A stretch of DNA of 64,000 nucleotides from Leptolyngbya sp. Cla-17 (GTDB taxonomy: Bacteria; Cyanobacteriota; Cyanobacteriia; Leptolyngbyales; Leptolyngbyaceae), in contig NZ_JAEVYN010000002.1 in NCBI RefSeq assembly GCF_016807185.1, forward strand, positions 2,763,994-2,827,993. Reading direction: 5' to 3'. The position numbers were made by a program, and so were the translations under genes. This document shows, piece by piece, positions 1 through 11,400 of the stretch; the stretch's first letter is position 1, and each line of letters starts with the position of its first letter. A model generated the notes under the pieces. It was not told the origin of the DNA. It worked only from the letters and a program-made list of their open reading frames with translations, and ran no database searches.

Positions 1-16
1 AAGCAACCTGGAACCT

Positions 17-1402
17 ATGGCGCAAGTCAGGGTCAGGCAGTTGTCAAAACATCGTCGCTGGTTTTGGCAGAAAGAGCTATTGCCCGCCGAACCTGTGTTC
101 GCTTTGCCTCCCGGTGTGGCTCTAGAATTGCCCAACCCTCTGCCGATTGGACTCAGTCCTACCTCCCTCCAGATTCATCGGCGTTTGCCCTGGTTGGGGT
201 GGGCACGCTTACAGTGGTTTGAGGTGAAAGCAGAAACAGGGGACACGATTCCATTTCAACCGGAAACGCAAACGCTACAAGTGCATGTATTTCCAGTGAT
301 TCCCTTGTGGCTGCAACTGCTAGGAGCGCTGTTAGCGCTAGGATTTGGGGCGCTGCTGTTGGCGCTACTCACCGATCCGGGGCATCGCGGCCCAGTCAAC
401 TCGGTGCAGTTTAGTGGTCAGGGGACAGAAGTGTTGAGCGGCTCGGATGACCAGACGATTCGACGGTGGCGGGTGCAGGATCAGAGCCTCACTACCCAAA
501 ATCGGATTGGCAACCTGGATAAGGCGATTCGAGTTGTGCGCTACCGCCCCGTAAACAACGATCAAGCGGCGATTGGGTTTGAGAACGGTGAAATTCAGCT
601 TGCCAACCTACTCACAGGACGACGATCGCGCTTGATTGCCGACAAAGACGATCGAGTATTCGACCTGGTGTTTAGCCGCGATGCTCGAACGCTTTACAGC
701 GGTCATGGCAGTGGTTTAGTGCTGCAATGGGATACCCGCCCTATCCTAGAGCAAACGGCACCCCAGCGCGCCTACGATACAAAATTTGCGATCGAGGCGA
801 TGGCGTTAGTGGGCAACGATGATAGTCATCTGGCGATCGGTGGTCGCTACAATCGGTTGCTAATTTTGGAGACTAAGAAAAATGCCAGCACTGCCAAAAC
901 CGCTCAGTTTCTGGAAGTGCCCTATCCTTCCGGTAGTTCCACCGACTACATTTCTAGCCTTAGTGCTGCCGATCAACAGCCAAACCTTTTGGTGATAGGC
1001 GATACGCAAGGACGGATCAGCTTGTGGGATGCCCAAACCTGTCTCAAGAATCAAGGACGCTGTGGCTCAATCGAGCCACCCTGGCTAGCGCATGGCGGTA
1101 GTCCTTTGCGATCAGTGGCACTCAGTTTTGATGGCTGTTTTGTGGCAAGTGCGGCAGATGACGGCGAGGTGAAACTGTGGGCATTGGATGGTCAGGGGTT
1201 GCGCCGTTCCAGTGTTCGGGAAGGGCGAGTGCTGACGCGGAGCCGTAAGCCGATCAATGCCGTAGACCTGATCCAGGATCGAGATAGCATCTGGGTGACA
1301 AGCGGGGGTGACGACGGTGAAGTGCGGCTGCATCGGGTTCAACTGGGAGGAGATGGACGGATGATCGATCGCTGTCCGGTGTTGGCAGGAGACGGATTAT
1401 GA
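17..1402 (+). CDS. Membrane-anchored WD40 repeat protein (probably 5'-partial)
   Basis: The 461 residues begin with about 90 residues without a recognisable motif. A single hydrophobic segment follows (about residues 94-118, rich in Leu/Ala/Gly), then WD40-type beta-propeller repeats with motifs such as GPVNSVQFSGQG, SGSDDQTIRRWRV, ISLWDAQT and ADDGEVKLWAL. WD40 propellers are protein-interaction platforms, so a regulatory or scaffold role is inferred only. The frame is open upstream of the ATG to the window edge (no stop in positions 2-16), so the true start may lie outside. The stop overlaps the next gene by 4 nt (ATGA), indicating translational coupling. The ligand is unknown. Confidence 0.8.
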   Translation: MAQVRVRQLSKHRRWFWQKELLPAEPVFALPPGVALELPNPLPIGLSPTSLQIHRRLPWLGWARLQWFEVKAETGDTIPFQPETQTLQVHVFPVIPLWLQLLGALLALGFGALLLALLTDPGHRGPVNSVQFSGQGTEVLSGSDDQTIRRWRVQDQSLTTQNRIGNLDKAIRVVRYRPVNNDQAAIGFENGEIQLANLLTGRRSRLIADKDDRVFDLVFSRDARTLYSGHGSGLVLQWDTRPILEQTAPQRAYDTKFAIEAMALVGNDDSHLAIGGRYNRLLILETKKNASTAKTAQFLEVPYPSGSSTDYISSLSAADQQPNLLVIGDTQGRISLWDAQTCLKNQGRCGSIEPPWLAHGGSPLRSVALSFDGCFVASAADDGEVKLWALDGQGLRRSSVREGRVLTRSRKPINAVDLIQDRDSIWVTSGGDDGEVRLHRVQLGGDGRMIDRCPVLAGDGL

Positions 1403-3930
1403 ACGCGAACGATCTTGGCAACGGGGCTAAGCTGTTGGAAGGGACGATTGTATTTCAGCCGTTAGCGCTGATGGTTGCTGCCTGGGATGGCGATCGCGTC
1501 ACCCCAGGAATAAAACATTACCTGGGAGTCACCCTAACCAACCGGGGCGACCAGGATGCGGTGGTGCAGGTGCGGTTAGAATCACCCTCTGAGTTGCTGC
1601 AACAGTGGTGTGTTCAACCGGAACAATGGCTAGCCCTGAGCAGCAACAAAAGCGGCGAACTCACTTTCTGTGTTGAGGTGCCGGGGGATGCTGTGCCCCA
1701 GTGGTTGGATTATGAGGTGATCGCCCGTCCGCAAGCTGCTTACGCCGACCACTATCTGCCGCCCACCCGTCGCCGCCTGCAAATTCTCGCACCTGAAATT
1801 ACTGAAACGACTCAAGATCCCACCTTCAGCTTGAGTCCCGTGACTACGCCCGATCGCCCGGAAGTTGTCCAACCAGGAATTCCAATTTTAGTGGAACTAC
1901 TGGTCGAAAATAGATCGGAGCGAGTGGATCGATTTAGGCTGGAATGTACTGGTTTACCAGAAGATTGGGGCATCCAGATCACCTATCCCCGCGAGGTGAG
2001 CGGATTGGGTTTGATGCGAGCTGACGATAGCGTGGGGATTAATCCGGGCGATCGTGGCATGATTCAAGTGCTGCTGCAACCGCCACCCTTACCGTTGGCG
2101 GGTAGCTATCTGCCCACCTTCCGCCTCGCCTCCGAAAATGATCCGACTCTAGGTGTTTTGGGACTGGTGTACCTGAGAGTCGAGCCAGTCTATCAACTCC
2201 AGGCATTGCTGCTACCAATGCAGGAGCAAGTTCGCGATCGTCCGGCTGAGTTCAACCTCCAATTCACCAACCTGGGGAACACTGATCGCCAGGTTGAGGT
2301 TAGCCTCACGCCGCTGAAGCAACCGGGTCCCTGCGTCTATGCTCTGCCCACCTACGCTGTCACGCTGCCGCCGCAATCCGTCGCCCAACTGCCGCTCAAA
2401 GCCACGCCGCAGCGCTGGTGGGTGCGCCCCTGGATTGGTGGGGGCAAGGTGTATCCCTTCCGGCTCGATTTTGTTGATCCCGATCAGCAACCTGTCACGC
2501 CCGCAATCATTCAAGGTGAGCTAACCTGGCTGCCCCGTCCCTGGTGGCAACTCTTGTTAGCTGCTCTCGCCGCCCTAGGACTGGTAGGAGCGCTGGCATT
2601 CTTGGTCTGGTGGTTTTTTCTGCGTCCGCCCACTCCTCCTCAAGTTACAGAGTTTGCAGTGGAGGATAGCCAGTATGCTGAGGCGAACGGTGATATGGCG
2701 CGAGTCCGCTGGCAGATTGAGCAACCCCAGCAAATCAAAACCCTGAAGCTGACGGGTTATAGTCCTGACGGAGACATGCTTAGCGGTCCGTTGGTGTACG
2801 AATTTGTCGACGGTCAACTGCCTGCCGCGCTGGAACCGTTTTGCACCCAGCAGAAAACCTTGCTGACATGCAGCCAGATTCGCAGTGATGCTTTTCTACC
2901 CGGAAAATACGTATTTGAGCTAACGCTGATTCCTCAAGGGCGACGATCTACCCCGGTCTCGCTCAAATCAAGTCCGGTGGAAATTACCGCCAAACCTGCA
3001 CCCACTGTTACGGCTCTCGTGCCCCGATCGTTGTTTTATCGAGAAGCTGCCCCCGGTAAACCCACTCCGGCGGAGCAGGCGATTCCAGTTGCCGATCAAA
3101 ACGGAGTCCGGCTTGATTGGGCGGTGACGATGCCGCAAGACTTGGCAGCACTGCATCTGGTGGGGCGCGATCAGGATGGCAGAATGGTAGGCGATCGCTG
3201 GTACGAATTCGCCGCACCCGGTCAATTGCCTGAAGCGCTACGCCCGTTTTGCAGCCTGGATCAGGTTCTGATTTGCCGCAATGTGCCCACCGGACTGACG
3301 GCAGTTGGGGACTATCGGTTTGAGTTGCAAGCAGTCTCAGCCACCAGCGCTGCCAAAACCGAACCAGAACCAGCCACGACCGCCAAGCCCAAAACCACTG
3401 AGATCGTCAGAATTCAGCCACAAACGCCACAAATTCTCAGCTTTCAAATTAACGGTCGGGAGGCTCCGGCTAAGGTGTTGATTCCAGTCAGCCAAGGTCA
3501 ACTGCTGCCGCTGGTGCAACTCAGTTGGCGCGTTCAGGGCGGCTCCACCACCCGCGTTGAACTCGCTCCCTCACCGGGAAATGTGCCGCTGACTGGTCGA
3601 GTCAACTTTCCTCTCAGTCCCACCGCCAGCACGACGATCGCCCTTCAGGTTACATCTCCCAGCGGTAAACCACTCACTCGCTCTGTCACCGTCGAAGTCT
3701 TTAACCCCAACCCACCCGACCCCACTGCCGCCGTTACTGCCGCGATCAAAGCCGCTGCTGCCGCTGCCCGTCCGGCTCCGTCCCCATCACCCGCCGCATC
3801 TCCAAGTCCCACCCCTTCCGTCCCGAAGCCTGGAGCCACACCCTCCGATTCAGCCCCCTTCGGTGTTCCCTCTCCCACTACACCTGATCGGCTCTCCCCC
3901 TCGGAACAGCCACCTCAGTTCAATAACTAG
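1399..3930 (+). CDS. Large membrane protein with Ig-like/NEW3-type repeats and Pro-rich tail, function unknown
   Basis: The 843-aa protein shares the ATGA overlap with the WD40 gene. About residues 1-375 are beta-rich segments with phrases such as VTLTNRGDQDAVVQVRLES and LVENRSERVDRFRLECTG, typical of NEW3/CARDB-like immunoglobulin folds that recur in surface proteins. A hydrophobic transmembrane helix follows at about residues 380-407. The C-terminal half has three repeated beta-domains, two of them containing WYEF or VYEF followed by xLP(A/E)ALxPFC, and ends in a low-complexity Pro/Ser/Ala/Thr tail of about 80 residues. The tandem arrangement with a WD40 protein that also carries one membrane helix suggests the two proteins form one membrane complex (inference). 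No enzyme motif is visible. Confidence 0.8.
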   Translation: MNANDLGNGAKLLEGTIVFQPLALMVAAWDGDRVTPGIKHYLGVTLTNRGDQDAVVQVRLESPSELLQQWCVQPEQWLALSSNKSGELTFCVEVPGDAVPQWLDYEVIARPQAAYADHYLPPTRRRLQILAPEITETTQDPTFSLSPVTTPDRPEVVQPGIPILVELLVENRSERVDRFRLECTGLPEDWGIQITYPREVSGLGLMRADDSVGINPGDRGMIQVLLQPPPLPLAGSYLPTFRLASENDPTLGVLGLVYLRVEPVYQLQALLLPMQEQVRDRPAEFNLQFTNLGNTDRQVEVSLTPLKQPGPCVYALPTYAVTLPPQSVAQLPLKATPQRWWVRPWIGGGKVYPFRLDFVDPDQQPVTPAIIQGELTWLPRPWWQLLLAALAALGLVGALAFLVWWFFLRPPTPPQVTEFAVEDSQYAEANGDMARVRWQIEQPQQIKTLKLTGYSPDGDMLSGPLVYEFVDGQLPAALEPFCTQQKTLLTCSQIRSDAFLPGKYVFELTLIPQGRRSTPVSLKSSPVEITAKPAPTVTALVPRSLFYREAAPGKPTPAEQAIPVADQNGVRLDWAVTMPQDLAALHLVGRDQDGRMVGDRWYEFAAPGQLPEALRPFCSLDQVLICRNVPTGLTAVGDYRFELQAVSATSAAKTEPEPATTAKPKTTEIVRIQPQTPQILSFQINGREAPAKVLIPVSQGQLLPLVQLSWRVQGGSTTRVELAPSPGNVPLTGRVNFPLSPTASTTIALQVTSPSGKPLTRSVTVEVFNPNPPDPTAAVTAAIKAAAAAARPAPSPSPAASPSPTPSVPKPGATPSDSAPFGVPSPTTPDRLSPSEQPPQFNN

Positions 3931-3995
3931 CGAATGGTAAGGAGTAAGGGGGTAAGCCATAGAGTAGAAGGTCAATCACTAACAACCAATGACCA

Positions 3996-5654
3996 ATGAT
4001 CAATCTGCCCCTTCACCCTAAATGGATGCCTCTAGCCTTGCTGGGAATCGTCCTGTTGCCGTTCCCTGTGATCGCCCGTGATCCATTCCAGAATCTTAAA
4101 GACCCGAACTATTGGATTCAACTGTGTAACATTTTGCCCAGGACGAAGGCGGCAGAAGCGCTAGCAGCCTGTGAACGAGCAATCGAATTGCGTCCGGGAG
4201 ATGCCAAATTGTGGGCACGATATGGCGCATTGCAAGTGGGACAAAAGCAATACCCGGAGGCGATTGCGGCTCTCGATCAGTCGCTTAAACGGCAGGCAAA
4301 TAATTCCCAGGCGTTGACCGATCAGTGTATAGCGCTGGCGGAGTTGGGACAACCCGATCCAGCGCTGGCTGCCTGCAACAAAGCACTGAAAGTGAATGCA
4401 AACTGGGGCGATCGTTCGCCTGTAACGGCTCAACGCTACCGTACAACTATTCTGGGCACATCGGCAGCCTACGAAGCCGCGATCGCCTTTTATGATCAGG
4501 CATTGATCAAGGAACCGCAAGACTCGTTGGCTCTGCTATATCGCGGCGAAGCAGTGAAAAAGCTGGGACAACCGACCAGCGTTGTGATTGAATCCTACAA
4601 ACGGGCATTGGAAGGCAACGGTAATTGGGGTGTAGACACTCCCGTGATCGCCTGGAACGCCCGTGCCTCGACGCTCCAAGAAGCGGGACAACTGGAGCTT
4701 GTCGTTCAGTCTTTAGACCGCGCCTTGCAGATTACCCCCAAAGACGCTGCTACCTGGCTGCAACTGGGTAACACCCTACGGCAACTGAAGCGCCCCACCG
4801 AAGCTCTCATCGCTTACAACCGGACGATCGATCTGCGCCCAAACTGGTCGCAAGCTTTGCTGGCACAATGCACCGTGTTGAACCAACTGCGACAGGCAGA
4901 ACCCGCTCTTGCCGCCTGCCAGAAAGCGATCGGGGGCGATGGCGATTGGGGCACAGGTGATAGCGCCAATGCTTGGAACCAGCAAAGCGTGGCGCTGATG
5001 ACTACCAACAAACCGGAAGAAGCACTTGCGGCGGTAAATCGCGCCGTGGGGATGCGCCCGGAACTGGGAGAAGCCTGGAACGATCGAGCAGTTGTGCTGT
5101 GGTATCTCAAGCGCTACAAAGAAGCCCTCGCCTCTGCCCAAACTGCGCTAGAACTCAACGCCGATGATGCCCGTGCCTGGGCAAATCTGGGACGAATTTT
5201 ACGATCGCTGAACCAACCTGATCGGGCATTGACCGCTTACACCGAAGCCATCAAACGAGAGCCGCAAAACGCGATCATCTGGGCGAACCTGAGCGCTGTC
5301 CAGTGGTCATTGGGCGAACATCCCGCCGCCTTAGTCTCCGCCAATCAAGCGCTTGTCGCCAATCCTAAGCTGGTGCAAGGCTGGCAAAATCGGGCGATCG
5401 CCCTGGTTGCCTTGAAGAACTATCCTGACGCCCAGCACAGCTACGAACAGGTGGTTCTCTTAGACAAAGCCAATGCTGATGCCTGGACAGGATTAGGCTT
5501 AGTGCTTGCTCAAATGCAGCAAGTGCCGCAAGCGATCACAGCACTGCAAACCGCCGTTAGCCTCAATCCGGAGCAGTCGATCGCTCAGAAAGCCCTCAAA
5601 GCTTTGACTGAGACACAGCAGAAAACTCCAGTCCCAAAGCAATCAGGTTTGTAG
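3996..5654 (+). CDS. Secreted or periplasmic TPR-repeat protein
   Basis: The protein has 552 aa. Residues 1-27 form a signal peptide (positive charge, then a hydrophobic core rich in Leu/Val/Ile, cleavage after VIA). The remainder is about 13 tetratricopeptide repeats with the W-Y-A-P pattern (for example AEALAACERAIELRPGDAKL and WANLGRILRSLNQPDRALTA). TPR arrays are protein-binding scaffolds. It lies 65 nt downstream of the Ig-like membrane gene and upstream of a CHAT-TPR protein, on the same strand, and is probably part of the same envelope module. No catalytic domain is seen. Confidence 0.82.
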   Translation: MINLPLHPKWMPLALLGIVLLPFPVIARDPFQNLKDPNYWIQLCNILPRTKAAEALAACERAIELRPGDAKLWARYGALQVGQKQYPEAIAALDQSLKRQANNSQALTDQCIALAELGQPDPALAACNKALKVNANWGDRSPVTAQRYRTTILGTSAAYEAAIAFYDQALIKEPQDSLALLYRGEAVKKLGQPTSVVIESYKRALEGNGNWGVDTPVIAWNARASTLQEAGQLELVVQSLDRALQITPKDAATWLQLGNTLRQLKRPTEALIAYNRTIDLRPNWSQALLAQCTVLNQLRQAEPALAACQKAIGGDGDWGTGDSANAWNQQSVALMTTNKPEEALAAVNRAVGMRPELGEAWNDRAVVLWYLKRYKEALASAQTALELNADDARAWANLGRILRSLNQPDRALTAYTEAIKREPQNAIIWANLSAVQWSLGEHPAALVSANQALVANPKLVQGWQNRAIALVALKNYPDAQHSYEQVVLLDKANADAWTGLGLVLAQMQQVPQAITALQTAVSLNPEQSIAQKALKALTETQQKTPVPKQSGL

Positions 5655-5674
5655 GCGTTCGGAGTTGAATATGA

Positions 5675-5806
5675 TCAAGCAGCCAATTTGTCTTTAATAA
5701 ATGTATCTAAAACCCGCATTTGAACGGTTCTTGATGAAGCTTGTTTGAAGCACTGACCATAGTCCATTGCCAAATGCGCCCAATCAGATAGAAATTTGAA
5801 TATAGC
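5675..5806 (-). pseudogene. 3' remnant of an unidentified gene
   Basis: In the 194-nt gap before the CHAT gene, the minus strand has an open stretch of about 43 codons ending in a stop at 5675-5677. It has no start codon and a stop just upstream. The peptide (containing DWAHLAMDYGQCFKQASSR and VLDTFIKDKLAA) has normal amino-acid composition. It looks like the tail of a lost gene. I cannot name the family. Confidence 0.3.
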
Positions 5807-5848
5807 CTATTCCTTCATTTACCTGCCTCCTCCTGCCTCCCTCCTCCA

Positions 5849-8467
5849 ATGACCAAACTCCTGCGTCGCGGATTACTCTGGCTCACAGCTTTTCTGCTCT
5901 CGATTATTTTGAGCAATCATCTCGCCATTGGTCAAACATCTGAAGCCACTGCACACCTACTTCGACAGAGCCGCCAGCGTTACGAAGCCGGACAGTTGAA
6001 CGAAGCTAGGGCACTGCTTCAGCAGGTGCAGCAGCAAGCTCAGGGTCAAGAGAATGGCTTGGCTCTGGCGATTGCCCTCAGCAATCTTGCCTTAATTGAC
6101 AGTGAACAGGGAAACTGGACGGGAGCAAATCGGGAGATCGCCGCCAGTCTCCAAACTTTGCAAACGACTCCGAATACGTCTGAAAAGTCAACTGTGCTGA
6201 CGCAAGTGCTGAATGTGCAAGGACGACTGCAACTGGCTCAAGGCGATGCCCAAGCTGCCCTGCAAACCTGGAAGCGCACCGCATTGATGCAGCGACAATT
6301 GGGCAACATCAACGGCGAGATTCAAAGTCAGGTGCGCCAATCCCAAGCACTTCAAGCAATGGGTTTGCACAGCCGCGCCTATCAGGAAATTTTGCTACCC
6401 CTACAAGACCGATTACAGCAACCACCGGAGTCTAGCGTCAAAGCCGCTGGACTCCGGAGCGTGGGCGAGGCAATCGGGATCGTAGGCAACCTTATCACAG
6501 CTCAAGAAGTGACTCAGAAGAGTTTGGCAATGGCTCAACGCCTGAAAAATCCGCTAGATATTGCTGCAAGCCAACTCACTCTCGCCAACTTGCTCTATGC
6601 CAAAATCCGTGAAACTCGCAGCATTGGCGGCTTGAGAACTCAGGAACAGCAACAGATTCAGAGCGACACCAATACGGCTCTAAATCTGTACGAACAGATT
6701 GCCTCTACTCCATCACCCAACCAACTGCGGGCACAGTTGAATCGGCTGGCACTGCTGATTGAGATTAATTCATCGGAAACTGCCACCGAACTCGCTGCCA
6801 CTTTGCAACCAGAAATTTTGGCACTGCCCCCCACTCGTCCTGGGATTGAAGCCCGATTAAACTTTGCCAATAGCTCTCTACGATTGCAGAAGCTGAAGTC
6901 AACTGTTGATCTTGCAAGGACTATAACCCTGCTAACCACCACGGTTGAGCAGGCAAGAAACTTGAATGATGCTCGACTCATTGCCAATGCGCTGGGCAAT
7001 TTGGGGCGATCACAGGAACTGAGTCAGCAATTTGGGATAGCTCAAACTACCACCGAACAGGCAGTATTAATGGCAAAAGCTGCCAATGCCCCGGAGCAAA
7101 CCTACCGCTGGCTGGCGCAACTGGGGCGACTACAAGAGCAACAGGGCAAACGCGCCGCCGCTACTCAGTCTTACACCCAAGCAGTCACCACCCTGCGAAC
7201 GCTCCGTAGTGACTTATTGGGCATCAACGCCGAAACGCAGCTTGTGGATCAGGAAACGCTGGAACCAGTGCATCGTCAGCTCATTAGCTTATTGCTCCCC
7301 AAAGATAATTCCCAACCTGACAGGGACACTTTGCGCCGTACCCGCGAAGTGATCGAGTCGCTGCAACTGGAGGAGATTAACAACTACCTCCGCGCTGCCT
7401 GTTTTCAATCTCAGATAGAAATCGACAAGATTCTTGTGCCGCAAAAAACCGCGATCGTTTATCCGATCATTTTGCCTGATCGGATTGCCATTATCGTTAG
7501 CGCTGCCGGACAGGAAACCCGCTTATATAACCAGCCCGTGTCCCAACCGACCGTCGCGACCACCGTAAGAGCCTTACAAGACGGCTTGCGGAATCGCATT
7601 AGCTTAGAGTTTCGCCAACCGTCCAAACAGTTGTATGAATGGCTGATTACACCGATTGAGGCTGAACTGCAACGGCAAAAAGTGGAAACTATTGTTTTTG
7701 TGCTGGATGGGGTAATTCGCAATATTCCGATGGCTGCCCTGTTTGATGGCAAGCAGTTTCTAATTGAGAAATACAGCCTTGCCACCACTCCCGGACTTAA
7801 GCTCACCAGCCCGCAGCCGCTTCAGGCAAAAGCTCTCTCTGGCGTTGCTTTTGGGTTAACCGAATCGCGCACAGTAACTCTACCCGGTAGCGCTCCTAAG
7901 TCCTTTTCGGAACTGCCGTTCGTTCAGCCTGAATTAGAAGATTTACAACGGGAAATTCGTCCATCCACAGTTCAACTCAACGCCCAGTTTACCCGTGACC
8001 AATTTCAGCAAACGCTGCAAAAATCCCAGGCACCGATCGTCCATCTGGCAACCCACGGACAGTTTAGCTCTGATCGCGACCAAACCTTTCTTCTGGCATC
8101 CGATGGCGTAATTGGAATTGACCAACTGGCGATCGCGCTCAGTAGCAGCGGTGCGACCCGCACAACCCCAATTGAACTTCTGGTGCTCAGCGCTTGCGAA
8201 ACTGCTAGTGGCGACGATCGCGCGCCCCTCGGTTTAGCTGGAATCGCCTTGAAATCCGGCGCTCGTAGCACCGTTGCCAGCCTATGGAAAGTGAGCGATG
8301 CTGCCACATCCCAGTTGATGCAGCGCTTCTACAAAGAGCTGGCAACCCGTCAAGTTTCCAAGGCAGACGCACTGCAACGGGCACAGCGATCAATCCTGGA
8401 CGACCCACAGTTTCGTCGTCATCCCTACTATTGGGCTCCATTCATTCTTGTTGGCAATTGGTTATAA
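5849..8467 (+). CDS. Secreted TPR-CHAT domain protein (caspase-like protease family)
   Basis: The 872-aa protein starts with a signal peptide (residues 1-28, ending AIG). About 450 residues of TPR-like helices follow (for example SRQRYEAGQLNEARALLQQ), then a C-terminal CHAT domain at about residues 520-872. The caspase-type dyad is visible as His736 in HLATHGQFS and Cys783 in LVLSACETA, followed by the family signature GLAGIALKSGARSTVASLW. CHAT proteins are cysteine peptidases of clan CD and act in type III-E CRISPR, gasdermin and surface systems. In cyanobacteria they often neighbour haemagglutinin exoproteins, as here: the next gene begins about 12 nt after this stop. Cleavage or processing of that exoprotein is an inference. 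Confidence 0.88.
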   Translation: MTKLLRRGLLWLTAFLLSIILSNHLAIGQTSEATAHLLRQSRQRYEAGQLNEARALLQQVQQQAQGQENGLALAIALSNLALIDSEQGNWTGANREIAASLQTLQTTPNTSEKSTVLTQVLNVQGRLQLAQGDAQAALQTWKRTALMQRQLGNINGEIQSQVRQSQALQAMGLHSRAYQEILLPLQDRLQQPPESSVKAAGLRSVGEAIGIVGNLITAQEVTQKSLAMAQRLKNPLDIAASQLTLANLLYAKIRETRSIGGLRTQEQQQIQSDTNTALNLYEQIASTPSPNQLRAQLNRLALLIEINSSETATELAATLQPEILALPPTRPGIEARLNFANSSLRLQKLKSTVDLARTITLLTTTVEQARNLNDARLIANALGNLGRSQELSQQFGIAQTTTEQAVLMAKAANAPEQTYRWLAQLGRLQEQQGKRAAATQSYTQAVTTLRTLRSDLLGINAETQLVDQETLEPVHRQLISLLLPKDNSQPDRDTLRRTREVIESLQLEEINNYLRAACFQSQIEIDKILVPQKTAIVYPIILPDRIAIIVSAAGQETRLYNQPVSQPTVATTVRALQDGLRNRISLEFRQPSKQLYEWLITPIEAELQRQKVETIVFVLDGVIRNIPMAALFDGKQFLIEKYSLATTPGLKLTSPQPLQAKALSGVAFGLTESRTVTLPGSAPKSFSELPFVQPELEDLQREIRPSTVQLNAQFTRDQFQQTLQKSQAPIVHLATHGQFSSDRDQTFLLASDGVIGIDQLAIALSSSGATRTTPIELLVLSACETASGDDRAPLGLAGIALKSGARSTVASLWKVSDAATSQLMQRFYKELATRQVSKADALQRAQRSILDDPQFRRHPYYWAPFILVGNWL

Positions 8468-8479
8468 GTGGAGGTTTTG

Positions 8480-11400
8480 ATGTTGCAAGGTAAATTTGAT
8501 TATTGGCGTTTTGACAAAGGCAAAAGACAGAAAACAAAAAGCAGCAGAAATGCCCTTTTTCTCGCCTCCCGTCTCTTGTCTCCTGCTTCCTGCCTCCTGT
8601 TCTTGCTCAGTCTTGCCACTCCAACTGTCGCTCAGGTCGTTCCCGATGCTAGCCTCGGTTCAACCACTTCCATTAATGGCATTCGCACCGATATCAACGG
8701 CGGCTTGCGGCGCGGGTCGGCGCTGTTTCACAGTTTCGAGCGGTTTGGGATTCTTACTAATCACCAGGTTTATTTTTCCAATCCCGCAGGCATTCGCAAC
8801 ATTTTTAGCCGCGTCACAGGTGGCAGCATTTCCAACATTGATGGACTGTTGGGTGTGAGCGGTGGTGCCAACCTGTTCTTCATGAACCCCAGTGGCATTA
8901 TCTTTGGTCCGAATGCCCGACTGGATGTGTCCGGTTCTTTTCTGGCAACTACTGCCAGCGCCCTCGAGTTTCCCGATGGTCAAAAGTTTGCAGCAACGGG
9001 CGATCGCGCCGTTCCCTTAGTCGAGGTCAACATCCCGATCGGGCTGCAATTTGGGGCAAACCCGCCCGCCATGTTGAATAATCAGGGCATTCTAACAGCG
9101 GGGAAAGACCTGACCCTGGCAGCGGCAACTGTCACTAGTAGCGGCAGTTTAAATGCACCCAAGGGAACCGTTATAGTCACCGCCGGGGGTGGAGATGCCT
9201 CTGTTCGGAACCTGACCGCCCAAACCGCCACCCTATCCGCCAGCAACAATCTTGTTCTAAATGAGAGCCAGCTTCAAACAACAGGCGACCTCACTCTGGT
9301 CGCTGACAACACGGTAATAGCACGAGATAGTAACACAACTCCGTTTTTGGCAAGAGCCAGGGGCAATTTGCGGATACAAGGGCAGCAAGGGATTGATATT
9401 CTGGCACTGAGACATCCAGCGCAAACTCCATTTCAAAGCGGCGGCGACTTAACTCTGGTTAGCGATGGCATTATTTCCACCGATGCTCACTTCTATAGCC
9501 GGGGCAATTTTGCCATCAAAACTTCGTCTGGCTTACCTGCCAACTTTGTTAGCCTCTACGACCCGATTATTAGCTCTCAAGGAGACGTTAGCTTTGGCAG
9601 TTACACCGGAGCCGCCCTGAAAGTTGAAGCGATCGGCAGCATCACCATTACCGGCGACATCATCATCACAGGCCCCGATACCACATCTCGCTCCGCTGCC
9701 TACGGCGATTTTGACATCACCACTGACGCAAATGGAACGGTTGTTTTTCTGAGAAATGGTCCCAGTTCGGCAACAGCGGGAACGCTAGAAAACGTACTAG
9801 GGCTTACGGCTGGAAGCTTAAACGGGTTAAATGCGCCAACCCAAGCCATTGAAGGGTCAGGACTTCAATCAACTGTTACAACCACCGCAGACAACCAGAT
9901 CCTTTCATTTAACTGGGAATTCCTCACAAATGAGGGTGGTGCTGCGTTCAACGACTTCTCCTTTGTCTCCACTACTCCAAATGGGGGGTTAGCTGAACTG
10001 GCAGACCTCAACTTTACCCTCACGGCTGGCAACTCGGGATTTGGCCGCACAACCGGAATTCAAACCTTTTCCACTACTATCCCAATTAACGGAACTAATG
10101 TAGACCTGGGGTTGGGAGTGGTGGATGGGCGAGATGGTGCAGTTAACTCTGGCTTGCGAGTGTCTAATTTCCGTTTAGGCGCTGACCCAATCCCCGCAAA
10201 TAATCAAGTTTTACCCCTCACGCTTTCAAGCGATCCAGATATTGCCATCCTCAATACCGGACCCGCCCTGATTTTGCGGGCTGGGGTTGCCCAATTGGCA
10301 AACCCAACTGACGGACCGCCTCCGGCTACGGTGAATGCAGGCACCTTAAACACAACCTTTAATCTATCAGCGCCACCCTCTCCTGGAACGATCACTATCA
10401 ATGGCGCGATTAACACCTCAGCGGCAGGGAACGGGGGGCAAGTAATTATGGATGCTTCTGGTGACATTACGTTAACAGGCAGTATCTCATCTGCTTCGAC
10501 CGGAACTGGGAACGCTGGATCGATCAACCTATCATCCGCTGCTGGCAACGTTTCTCTGACGGGGGGCGGCATTGGGCTAATCAACGCCAGTTCGGTTTCC
10601 GGTAACGGTGGAAACGTGACGATCAACACGCCAGCAGGTACGGCTTCCCTAACAAACCTGGGACTTAACACTGATACAACAGGGCTGGGTAAAGCTGGAA
10701 ATGTCGTGATCAATGCCCCCACAATCACCCTGACTAACGCCCAAGTTTCGGCTGGAGTTGCACCCAGTGCTGTGACATCAAACCCACCCGATACCCAACT
10801 GTTTCTGTTCAATAGTGCGGGGACGTTGATAGCTACTAACGATGATCGCTCCTTGTTGTCCCTTGATAGCGGTAGCGTTACCCGGTTGGATTCCTACTTA
10901 GATGTCATATTTCCAGCCGCAGACACTTACTACCTCGGCATCGGTGAGTTTCCGTCCTCCAGCACAGGTAGTGGTGTTATCACTGGTCAGTATCTCGATT
11001 TAGGCGACAACTACACTCTTCATATTTCTGTTGAAAACCATAACCTGCTTGATCCAAATGCGCGAGGAGATTTAAATACTGAAAATGGCACCAACAACTC
11101 CTTTGCCCAAGCGCAAAACCTGGAAGCTCTTTCGTTTTCTGTTGCTGCCAATCCCGACATCGACAATGCTATAACCATTCCTCACATTTCAGTTACGGGC
11201 AGTGGCAATGGCACTAGCGCCGATTTCTTTGCCTTTAATGCTGCGGCTGGTACGATTGGGATTTTCGATATCGATACGAGTGGGGGAGGGCAAGCGGGCA
11301 ATATTAGCCTGAATGCGCCGGGTGGATTAATCACCATGACAGGCAGCAGCCTTTCTAATCGGGTAAGTGGACCGACTGCCAACACAGCTGATATCAGCGT

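Noticed and set aside
8468..8479. GTG at 8468 as start of the haemagglutinin
   Set aside because: It lies inside the Shine-Dalgarno-like GTGGAGG that serves the ATG at 8480.
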